From Acanthamoeba castellanii str. Neff (taxonomy: Eukaryota; Discosea; Longamoebia; Acanthamoebidae): a stretch of 64,000 bases of DNA. The stretch covers positions 1,208,657 through 1,272,656 of the forward strand of contig NW_004457442.1 of assembly GCF_000313135.1 (NCBI RefSeq). The letters are read 5' to 3'. This document shows positions 10,010 to 20,777 of the stretch, in pieces; position 1 is the first letter of the stretch, and the number at the start of each line of letters is the position of its first letter. The notes under the pieces are model-generated. The model was not told the DNA's origin, did no database searches, and worked only from the letters and a program-made list of their open reading frames with translations. The position numbers were made by a program, and so were the translations under genes.

Positions 10010-13000
10010 ATGCCCAAGTTCTGTGCGTTTTGTGGCAAACCGGTGCCTACAGACCGGCCTGCCAAGTTCTGCGTCAGCTGCGGTAAGACTTTGCCAGCGT
10101 CGCCCGCCTCCTCTGCGCCCTCTTCGCCCGTTATCAGTACACTCCCCCACACACGCGCACATGCGTGGCACTCCGTTTCGTCTCTCATAACCCTCTGTAC
10201 GACCGGCAGGTCCTGCTAACGGTCTGAGGAAGGCGCCGTCGGCGACGGTCAGCGCAGGCACTGGACCCGCCAAGCCACCTTCGGCCACCTCATCGCCCAC
10301 CGGCCTGACACTGTCGAAGCGCACAGGCGGCGGTTCATCGCCCTTCACCCCCCACGATACCCCCAAGTTCAATCCTACAGGACTGCTCCGCTCCTCCAGC
10401 GATTCCGGGTCTCCCTCGGGCTCACCGGCTTATACATCGACTCTGAGAAAGGCTCCACCGCAGACGTCATCGGGGAGTCCGAGCTTCATCCGACCCGACT
10501 CAAATTCTTCCCCCTCGGGTTCCTTCTCGCAACGGTGCGTATGCGCGTCGTGCCGGTGCTGTGTCGTGTGCGGTGTAGAGTTTACTGACGTGGTGGTTGG
10601 GTGCTTGCAGGCGAGCCACGATAGTGCCGGGTTCGGGCGTGGCCTCTTATCGGACCAATTCCACAAGCGCCGGGCACCAGCCCAAACAATCGAGCGATGG
10701 CGGACTCGAGTTTCTGGCGCTGGCCAAGGCCAAGGCCGACGCCCATGAGAAGGCCCGCCTTCAGGCGGAACAGGAGGAACGCGAGGACATGCGACGACGG
10801 AACACCATCACCGCCGATCGTGCCCCGGCGCTGCCCCAGCGCACCCATGCTCTGGCCTCCTCGGCCCCGACACACAACAGCGGCTCTGCAGGGTTGCCAT
10901 CGCCATCTGATGCTCCACCGCTACCTGTGCGAACCCATAGCACGGCCGCCAGCCAGCCAGCCGAGACTTCCCCAAGGTCGCACACACGACACACGACACA
11001 CACAGGTAGTCACTCACCGTCATGATGATGCAGGCAACCCTGGGGATCAACCCGCGCAGCGCCGGCGCGACCGACGCCACCACCGCCGATGACATCCTCC
11101 CTATCTTCACCTTCTCTCCCACCGCCGCGGGCAGGCGCCGCCCCGTCCAGCAGTTCCCTCCCCACGCTCCCGTCCACTTCCCCCGCGCCCATTACCCGCT
11201 CGCCCTCAGCTCCCTCCTATCCCGTCCCTGTCTTGCCCGGAACGCCCGCTTCCGCGTCCACCTCATCCGTCGCTCCCCTGTCTCCTCACAATTCCTCGCA
11301 TTCCACGACCACTCCGGTGCCAGCGCCGGCGGCGGCTAGCCCCGGTGGTCAGCCGCCAGTGACGCCCAGGACGGGAGGGCTGAAGAAGCTCCCACCGCCA
11401 CCGCCCGCCGCTTCGGCCAAGACGCAGTTAACTGCGATTCCACCTATGGGAACCCCCGCGCCTCCCTCAGGCGGTGGTTTTAATCCCGGTACAGCGCTGA
11501 CTCTTCGTTGTGCTTGCCATGGCCCAGTCTAATTCCCATCAGGCCCACCAGTTCCGACGTCGACCAACCGGCCAGAGCTCTCGGGCGGGTCACCGCTTCG
11601 ACCGCCATCGGGTACGAGACTCTCGTATTATGTTTGATCAGACGCGTGTTATCTCATCTCACCTCTGGTTCACTTCCTTGTGTATGCAGGCGAAACCACG
11701 TGCGATCCGGCCATTCGTGACCGTGTGATCAAGGAAATCATCGATACCGAGGAGGACTACATCCGCGATCTCGAAGTCATCATCAACGTACGGCTCAACA
11801 TGTCTACAATGTGTCTAACTCCGCTCTAACGCCATTTCTATCATTTCTTTGGTTCCCGATGATGCTTCAGGTGTACTTGGTGGCAATGAGAGATCAAAGC
11901 ATCGGAACCAAGGATCAAATCAACAACGTCTTCTCCAACGTGGAGATGATTTATAAGGTGCCTCTTTCCGAGCTCCCAACCGCTTGACTCGCCCATCTAA
12001 ATCGCTCTTGCTGCCTACAGATCAACAAGGGCATCTTTCTGCCAGTCTTGAAAACAGCTTCAGTCGGCAAAGCCTTCTTGACTGTGGTACGTCCTTGCTC
12101 GCAGACGCCCCCACACCACGCATCGAGTCGCTAATCTGTTGCCTCTTGGACGCTAGGTGGACTACTTGAAGTTGTACATGGTCTACTGCGGCAATCAGGA
12201 TCTTTCCATGCAGACCCTGGCCGCACTCAAAGCCAACCCCAAGATCGAACAATTCCTCTACGTACGTGCGCCTCGCTTTTTTTGACTCGGCACAGTGCTG
12301 ACTCGCCCTCGGGGCAAAACAGCAATGCAGCCGTAAGCCTGAATGTCGCAGTCTAGACCTTGCGAGCTTCTTGATCAAGCCCATACAACGCATCTGCAAA
12401 TACCCGCTCCTGCTACGGGTACTTATCATCCTTCGTCCCTGGGCCATTTAGGCGTTATCTGCTTCACCTGACGTATTCGGCTGTGTCCACGCCGCGTGTG
12501 AAGGAATTGTTGAAACAAACGCCGGAAGATCAGCCCGACTACACGAACCTCACGACCGCCCTTCAGCGAATGACGACCACTGGTATCACCTCCCGGTTGT
12601 TCGGACCTTTCTACTGAGTCCAGCGCTGACATCGTTTGTGTATCTAACAACAGTGGGCACGATCAACGAGAAGAAGAGTGATCTGGACAAGAAGATGCGC
12701 CTCTACGAACTTTCACACAAGATCAACCTCAAAGGGGTGAGTCACTCACATAAACGGCAAACTGCCACGCCAGCCTAACACACGCACATACGCAGGACAT
12801 GCATCTGCTGAATTCGCCCAATCGGAGGCTGATCAGCGAGGGCGAGCTCACCCGGGTGGCACCCAAGGAAGTCCTGGGCAAGAAGCTGCTGCTGAAGACC
12901 CAGGGCCACTACTTCCTCTTCTCCGACCTTTTCCTCTTCACCAAGCCCACGTCTTCGTCGTACGACCTCAGGGCTCAAGTGCCCCTCACCCAGGCCCTTT

Positions 13001-13874
13001 ACAAAGGTGCTCCCCTGTTCTTTAAGACCATTTAAAGTTTGTTATTAACATGGGGCGTACAGATTCGGACATTGCGGAGGACTCGTTCGAGCTCACACAG
13101 ATCGGACAGAAGCGAGTATTCTTCGCTGCGCCGTCGGCGGCGAAGAAGGCGGAAATGAAGAAGGAGCTCGAGGAGGTCATTGCTTCCTTCCTTGACGTGC
13201 GGTACAAGAAGTTCGTGCAGAAGGAAATTGGTACGTCTCCCTCTCTAATGCAAGTACTTTCACCGCCCATCTGCTAACCGCGTGCCAACGCCAACGCCTA
13301 TGCAGCCAAAACGCTGGCCATGCAGGTCAAACCAGTTAACCCCGACGTGCCGATGCCCGCTGAGCCCACGCTGCCGGAAGACTTCTCGGTATTTCCCCTT
13401 CCCTCTGGTCAATAAGGCTAGGCCAAGCCATCAACTGAGACTATGCTCCGTACAACCCACACAGGTGCTGTCCTTCGACGACTGGAAGCACAAGCTCGAA
13501 GCCAAACCTTTGCCCACGCCTCCGCCTCAAGATGATAGCGTACGCTCCACGCGACACACCGCCACAACGCTGATGTTGCTGCCCGGACTGATGGAGTCTT
13601 TGGGATGTGCTCTCTCCAGGTCCGATTTGTGTGCAACAGTCCTGCGCCGGAGAGCGAGAAGAGGGTGATCAAGTTGACGAGCGACAACGTCACCTTGCCT
13701 GCCCTCCAGGACCAGATCCGCAAGAAGTTCGACATCGGCCCTGCCGTCGGCTTCAGGATCGTCTACCCTAACAACGACGGCTCGTGGGAGATGTGTCCCC
13801 TCAACGACCAGCGCGAACTCGACCAGTGCTTGGAGAAGAAGATATCCGATCTCTTCCTCACGTGGCTTGCTTGA
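10010..13874 (+). CDS. Rho guanine-nucleotide exchange factor: zinc ribbon, DH-PH, PB1-like
   Basis: Seventeen exons: 10010-10136, 10210-10534, 10611-10976, 11034-11488, 11543-11611, 11690-11787, 11871-11957, 12021-12086, 12157-12261, 12323-12418, 12504-12582, 12654-12736, 12796-13006, 13063-13230, 13306-13388, 13465-13539, 13620-13874, joined in frame to 915 residues. Domain order: zinc ribbon (Cys5, 8, 21, 24); a long Ser/Pro-rich linker with a short charged helix; DH domain about 455-650, with conserved helices VIKEIIDTEEDY and FLIKPIQRICKYPLLL; PH domain about 655-770 (YFLFSDLFLFTKP); PB1/ubiquitin-like module about 832-905 (VRFVCNSP, FRIVYPNNDGSWEMC). DH-PH pairs catalyse GDP release from Rho/Rac GTPases and so control actin. 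The linker, zinc ribbon and PB1-like end probably set location and partners. The target GTPase cannot be told. Confidence 0.9.
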
Positions 13875-14120
13875 CGCAGCCCATCGCCCAGCCCTGTCTC
13901 TACTGTATCCTGATCCTTATTTATTTACCACGTAAAATGGTTTACGCACTTTATTTATTGGATTATTTATTTAAAAGTGGACATCAACCAACATCTCATA
14001 CACCTCAAGGGCGAGAGAAAGGCTGCGCAAGGAGACGGTGGCGCATGAGGGCAACGCGGTCTGCTTGACTTTATCATCTCCTTACTTTAATTTCTTTTCA
14101 TTGTGGACTTCGGTTCGCAC
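13875..14120. other. Intergenic spacer between two tandem + strand genes
   Basis: About 245 bases, AT-rich in parts (TTATTTATTTACC, TTTATTTATTGGATTATTTATTT), likely holding the 3' end and poly(A) region of the RhoGEF gene and the promoter of the next gene. No coding feature seen. Confidence 0.4.
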
Positions 14121-17100
14121 ATGAGCGTATTCCTCGATCCCCAGCTGCTCCATCTCGATCGAGGCAATGCCTCCTTCTTTATCGCCCGAACAGAGGACCC
14201 CAGATACCAATTTACAGCGATAAAGGCCTCATTCCTTCTACACACCTCCTCTCCCTCTGCCGACGCCGAAGATGTCAGGCCTGCACGCAATACAGCGCTG
14301 AGCTGCAGAGGTCGATCGATCCTGATTCTTCCAGTCCCGAACGAACTGCCTCTGCCGCCTTGCTGCCAGAAGGAGGCATTAGCAGCCTCTTCGCCTCGCT
14401 CTCATTCTCCAGAGCCAGCATCTCCCTCCGCGCTCGGCTCTCCCGGTGCCCCATCCTCCGCTACGTCGCGTGGCGGTGCGGGAGTGCAGCTGCTCGATCT
14501 CCACGCGACCTACCCCAATCTCTTCGCCGTTTGCAAGCAAATGTTTCGCATGGGGGAGGCGTCAATCCTTGACAACACTGCTGCGCCACCCAGCGGTACC
14601 CACCTCCGCACTACTCTCTTTCTTCATCGAAGAATCTTATTGATGTTATGAACAGGCGAACCAAAGAGTGTGGAAGCGAGGCAGACCACGGCGCAGAGTG
14701 GGGAGAACGAAGAAGATGAAAGGGGCGCCGAAGAGGTGCACGTCCGGAGCGGCGGCGAGGGTGGGCCGGTCATTCTGGTGACGCATCGTGCCAACAACAT
14801 CCTCCCGGGCAAGGCAAGCAGCAACGGATTGACACACTCGAACAGCACCGGGTCGCAACGGCGACGAGTATGGCGTCAGCGGAGCCAGCTCGCCGGTGGC
14901 AGTGTCCTCGTCGCCAACAGCTTCCGAGAGCTCGAGGACCTGGTGGAGGTCGTCGGCGCACACACGACCAAGACATCACCAGCCGGGTCATCGTCGGCCC
15001 AGGCACGCGCCGAGCACACGAGCGTAGAGGACGACCTCACCACACACGGCACCGACGTCGACTCGGCCGACGAGCAGGGCAGCAGCGAGAGTGAGCGGCG
15101 CAGCACCGAGGGCGAGATGACCGCCGAGGATGGACCCTTCCCGCGGCGGCACGTCGAGGTCACGGCGGCGGAGATGGCGGAGCTCAGGGCCGGATACGAG
15201 AAGGGCCACGCGTTCGTGGTGTGCGTGCTGACCCGCACGCGCAGTGGCAGGCAGGACGAGGAGAGCGAAAGCGAAAGCGACGTCAGCTCGGAAGGCGAAG
15301 ACGAGGCGAGAGAACGCCAGAAGCGAATTGCAGACAAAGCGCATCTGATGGACCCCTCGCGGGCAATGGCTGAGTCGACGAGTGCCATCGAGTCGAAGGA
15401 GCACAGTATGCCCGAGGCGGTGGAGAATGACGCGGAGAAGGAGATGTCGTACCAGCAAGTGGAAGGCAACGACAACGAAAACGACGAAGAGCTGGAGGAG
15501 GAGAAGGGTGTCAGTGTCCAGAAGGAGGAGGAATCACTCGAACTGCGACGAAGGCTGTTTGTCGGCGACTCGACGACGACGACGAAGGAAATCGACTTGG
15601 AGGGTCAGATCGAGCAGAAGATACGCGAACGAATAGAGTGCGAGAGGCTGCGACGCAGCGACACCCACTCGACGCCCTCGTCCCCGTACTCGCTCACGCA
15701 TTCGTCATCTTCGCTCAACGCATCGCACTCGTCTGTGGCCCTCACGCTGGACGGCGACGACGCCGAGGACAGTGAGGTCGCCGGATCGGCCTTCGTCTCG
15801 CCGCTGCTGTCGCCCACGCCCGGTCTCAGTCTCTCGCCCTCGCCCGACCCCGAACGGGATCAGCTCAACCAACAAATCCTCGCGGTACCCTCTCTCGCTG
15901 CCCAACCGCTGGGGGTGGGACGGAATCACTCGCTCACCATTTTCATGCGTTTCTTTGGCAGGCCTTGACATCGAAGGATGACGAGCTGGATGAAGACGAA
16001 CTGCGGCTCCTTGATATGCGGCGTGCCCACAGCAACGGTAACGCCTCTGTACACCCACGGTGCAACAGAAATCACGTAGATGATGACTTTGCACAAAAAC
16101 ATCAGATGGCGAGGACGATCATGGATTCTCGCTCACTTCGCCGCAGCCCAAAGCGTTTGCCCAGAACCTGGAGAAGATCTATAGCTCGCTTGAACAGGTG
16201 CGACAGCTGTCCTCCAGCTTACAGCATGACATCTAACATAGCACGGAAATGCAGGTGGACGCTGAGGTACTGTTCCCCGAACAGCAGCGACTCGCTATGA
16301 TGTACGTGCATTCCATATGGAGCGCTGGGTGAAGACAACGGTGACTAACCACTGATGCCAGTGATTACGAGAACCGGATCAAGCAAGGCGTGGAGCGACG
16401 AGCCAAGGAGCGGGAGGAACGACTGAACTCGATCATGGCCGGGTACAAGCGGGTTCTCGGCATGGAGGAACCGGCTGTGGAGGAAGAGAAGCAGGCGGAA
16501 GACCATCCGGACGACGCCATCAAAAGCGAAGAGAAGCCCCCAGACGCTGATAACGAGGATGAAGAAGTGCTCGACAAAGGTGACGTGCATCCGCTCAGCC
16601 AAGAGGAAGAGGTGGAAGCGGTTGGTGGAACACAGGGAGAAGTTGGAGCAAAGACTGATGGAAAGGAAGTGGGCGGCCAAGAGGAGGAAGAGAAGAGCAG
16701 GCGGCTGTGGTTCGAGGACATAGCAGACGACCAGCAGAAGGCGCGAGAGCTGATCGACAAGAGAAAGTCGGAGCGGAAAAAGCGACGCAAGAGCAAGCTG
16801 CGGAAGAGGAAGGGCCACTCGGTTCACTCCAAGGAGGAAGTGTTAGTCGATTACAACGGCAGTGGCGGCAACAAGGTGGTGGTCCTCCTCGCCTTCAAGC
16901 ATCCAACAACACGCGACGGCCGACTCTTCATCCCGCTCTCGCGTCTCGATCCTCCGACCGGTGGCGGCGAGAATGTGATGACGGCACCATTCAGGTCAAC
17001 AAACAGCCGCGGGGAGCGAAACGGGAGCGAAGTGGGAAGCCTCGAGGGGACAATGGAGAGCGGGGAGAGGCGAAGCGCTGCTTCGAAGCGGACGACAACG

Positions 17101-20100
17101 ATCTATTCTGTAAATACGGAGGAGGCAGCCGGCGCCTCCCTTGACGAGGTCTACGCATCCTACTATTCCCGCATGCGAAAAGGCCGAAAGAAGGCCGAGG
17201 AGGCCGTACACGAGGTACACACCTGACTCGTGACCGATGACTAAGCCTTTCCATTTCCCACTTGAGTGTTCGTTTGCTCATCTCTCGGCCCGCAGAAAAA
17301 CCGAAACTTGACGGAAACGGAAGAGTTGGCCTGGCACCACCTGGCCAACTTGCTCGTCCTCTACGAACGAAGTAACCCCTCCCCCCATCGATACTTGCTC
17401 GTCGCATGCGTGATCTGCTAACGCCCTTTTCTGTTGTTGTTTTTTAGAGGTGATATCGAAACAGGAGTACGAGCTACGACGCTCGTTGATCGCCGGCTCG
17501 TTCAGCTCCACGCGGCTAGCTGCTCCCGGACCCCTGCCGGCCTCAACGCTCTCGTCGCCGCTCTTAGTCCCTCTTCAACATAGTACCCCCCCCCGCGCCT
17601 CGCATGCACTACTCAAACATATGTGTGGAGCGCTTACCGCTTTCCTTCTGGATGACGCACGGTCCAGGCGACGATGACGACGAGGACGACATGGAAGAGG
17701 AGAACGCCAAGCCCACGCATGGCCTACCGCCCACATTCTGGAGCCAGCTGCGCCTGGAAAGGCTAGAGGAAGCCCGATTTCCCGTCAAGCTGGTAATTAG
17801 GCCCCCCACCTAACGTTTCCTCTTCCTTACGGCCGCCGTGATATTCACATGCACTGCTTCCGCGCGCGAATGGCGTGTGTCCAGGCTTCTGTATATGAGT
17901 TGCGAAAGAGCCAGATCGACGGATCGAAACCACAAACAGATATTTATTGGCGTACGCCAGTTCCCGTTCCCCAACACTCCGTACACGCTATTCTAACATG
18001 CGCCCGCCTCTTTCGTTACAGTGATCTCGGAAGCGAGCGCTGCGCTCTTGCGACTGTCCAAGGAGAGTAGCAAGCAGATGAAGCCGCCCCGCGACAGTGC
18101 CGCGGGCCGTGCGGCGGTGGAGAGGCAGGAGGAGACCTATCGCCGCATCATCAAGGCACACCCGCGCCATCCCTTCGCGCTGTATGGCTACGCACGCTTC
18201 CTGTCGAACGTGCGAAAGGACGACCGACAGGCCGACCAGTACTTCCAGCTGGCCCTGAAGGCCAGCCCGTTCAACCCCGAGGTGTTGGCCACCTACGCCC
18301 ACTTTCTCGAACGGCGCCAGCGCGACTTAGACAAGGCGCATCGGTTCTACAAGCGCGCCTACTTCGTCGACCGACGCAACGCTGACGTCGTGGGTGCCTA
18401 TGCCATATTCCAACATCGCATGTTGCGCAACTATAAGGAGGCCGAGAGGCTCTTCAAGCAGGTACCTCTCCTCGCGCGCACCGCGCAACGCAGCACCTGG
18501 ATAGTGACACCGAGCTCGGTGGCAGGCGTTGGAGCTTGATAAGGAGAACGTCAATCTGGTGGGCTACTACGCCATGTTCCTGCAGAAGGCGAAGAAGGAT
18601 CTAAGCGGAAGGTGCGGCCATCTACATCTCACTCTTAAGCCCGCAGACCGATTCAATGCTAGTGTACATATCTCACACATTCGGTTCTGCCACTCGCCCG
18701 CACAGCGAGCTCTATTATCGCAAGGCGTTGGACCTTGCGCGAGGGCGGAAGAACTTGCACGGCTTCTGGAAGGCCAGGCTGAAGGAGCTCCGGGTGGAGA
18801 TGAAGGAGGCCCGAGACCGAGAGTTCCCACCGCGAAGTCGCTCCCTCTCGTGGCAAAAGCGCCCCGGCTCGACGGGCGAGCTCACGAGCGGGAGTGAGGG
18901 TAGCTCGTGTGAAGATGAACAGCAGAGCCACAGCGGTGGATCAGCAGGTCGGCGTGGCCGCAGCCAGTCGGACCGCTCAACTGGGAGCGCTGCAGCCAGC
19001 GAGAAGGAACAGCTTATCTCGCTCCAGGACAAGACAGCCATGGAGCAGTTCCTGGCCGAGCTCTTTGCTCAAGACGAGCGCGCGGAGCGCGCACGACTCG
19101 AGGGCAAGCCCGTCATCCGAGAGGACAAGGTGAGTCTGTCTCTTTTCTTTGTTTAGACCAGATGGAGTGATTGACTGACGGCTGCATGTAGGCGGGAGTG
19201 GAACTCACGGCGTCGTTGCTGCGGCGGGACATGGGACGCTCGGTATTTTGTCGCGTGCTCAACCAGCAGCGGGCCAAGGTAAGCACATGCTGCCGCTCGA
19301 CTTCCTCTTGTGCTGCATGATTTGTCTTACCGCCGCGACGCACACGCGCGAATGCACCTTAAAGAGAATGCGCTTGGGCGAAGTTACGTTCGGCACGCTG
19401 TGCAAGCTGGTGAGAGTGGGCTTGGAGGAATGCAACGCCGCCAGAGACTTTAGTTCAGCCAGGGCCCTCATGCACATGGCCTCCACCTTCTACTTCGCCC
19501 CCGCACCAGGAAGTCACTCGGCATCGCCGCTCGCCTCCTCGCAAAGGTCCGTCCGTCTGTCTTTACTCCCCACCGGCGGCCCGCCCCGCTAACCTCCCAA
19601 CTGCAGCTGGAGTGGATCCAAGAAGGACGTACTTTATCTGCGACAGCGAGTGGAGGACGCGCCCATCTGGAAGAACAACAGCTTTTGGAAGTACATGTTC
19701 ACTGGTACATACTCTTCCTGGTTGTTCGCCACCATTTTGTCTCTGAGGATCGGCAGACTCACCCAATCCGCCCGCTCGGTCTCTCAGAGCTGGTGTGCAA
19801 GGAAAGAGCGAAGGTGCAGAAGGTCTTGGCGCCTGTTGAGCCCAGGTATGCTGGCCGCAGCCGCCCACAGCAACACAAGCCCTAATTCTCATCTCTCTTT
19901 TTTCTCGTCGCAGCCCATCGCTCATGTCTCCGCGAAGACTCTTGGGCAAGACCACGCCCGCCGCCCAACCAGCCTTGCTTGACGACTCACGGGAAGTGAT
20001 CGGTCTGCTGGCCAGTTTCGGTATGTACTCACAGAAAGCGGACGTGTATCGGGTGGGTGGCTGACTCATGAGTGAATGATGTTGATCTAGTGCATGCGAT

Positions 20101-20233
20101 GTTGAACGCCGGTATGGAGGTCGATGCGGTTCTCGAGTTTGTGGAGCAGATGTGTCGCCTCAACAATCTGCCTCTTCACAAAGAGTCGTTGTCTGCTATT
20201 CTTGTACGCACTCAACACGATGGTGACAAATAG
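14121..20233 (+). CDS. Large acidic protein with TPR-like repeats and KIAA0513/SBF2-like C-terminal domain
   Basis: Nineteen exons: 14121-14595, 14656-15884, 15962-16037, 16106-16197, 16255-16301, 16362-17214, 17296-17371, 17448-17582, 17668-17792, 17885-17951, 18022-18461, 18526-18611, 18706-19129, 19192-19278, 19365-19546, 19607-19704, 19788-19845, 19914-20020, 20091-20233. They join without a stop to exactly 1599 residues. The first two thirds are acidic, Ser/Glu-rich and probably disordered, with basic clusters. A short SHOCT-like motif, VISKQEYELRR, lies near residue 950. Residues about 1090-1230 contain helical repeats of TPR/HAT type (ALYGYARFL, VLATYAHFLERR, VVGAYAIFQHR, VGYYAMFLQ). 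The last about 220 residues resemble the domain of KIAA0513 and myotubularin-associated SBF2 (LVRVGLEECNAARDF, DAPIWKNNSFWKYMF). Biochemical role is unknown; membrane-traffic scaffolding is a guess. The first-exon reading frame around 14300-14450 and the final exon are the weakest parts. Confidence 0.75.
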
Positions 20234-20777
20234 ATTGGCTGTTTGCTGCACTACCTTCTTCCTGTTCGCCACTTGTCAGGCTCCCTTTTTGACGACTTTT
20301 GGGTTTAATTTTGATCAAAAGAAAAGAAAGGCAAAGATGCGGAGGTGGCGCGGTGTAGTGACAGGCTCCCGGTGGCCTGGCGCCCTGACCTCACCAGCTC
20401 GTGGGCACAGTGCCCTTATCACGCTGCCACTGCCGGCGGCAAAACCTCTCAGTGCGCTGCCGGTGGCCGCAGGCAGACAGAGCATCTTCTTCATCGCAAG
20501 CACAACGATTACGCGCCAACGAACGCCACAGCGCTTGGCACATATGCGCTGCACCTTCCACACCACCTCCGATGGATCCACACGGGTGCCACTTTCGTCT
20601 GTTTTTATTTATATTTTCTTATTTTATTTGTACTTTTATTCATTTTTATTTTATTTTATTACGCCTTCATGTTTTGTGTTCCGGACTTTTTCTCGGCACG
20701 TCATTGTTTTATTTTTGTGTCTTTGGCGGCAATCTCATTCATCTTCATTCCGAACTACGCAGTCGCTGCAACACATA
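20234..20777. other. Intergenic region with T-rich tract upstream of ArgRS
   Basis: About 540 bases between the TPR/SBF2-like gene and the arginyl-tRNA synthetase start. Bases about 20603-20670 form a striking T-rich run (repeats of TTTTATT) in an otherwise GC-rich locus. Such tracts are compatible with a 3' processing region, a promoter or a nucleosome-free region. No gene is supported, although an untranslated 5' exon cannot be excluded. Confidence 0.4.

Noticed and set aside
17604..17667. Exon starting CGCTTACCG or ATGCACTAC in the TPR/SBF2-like gene
   Set aside because: Phase does not match the preceding exon. The acceptor before 17668 restores the frame and keeps the acidic segment.
20204..20305. 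Extra 3' exon after GTACGC at 20204 in the TPR/SBF2-like gene
   Set aside because: The intron would be only 30 bases. Simple read-through reaches a stop at 20231-20233.
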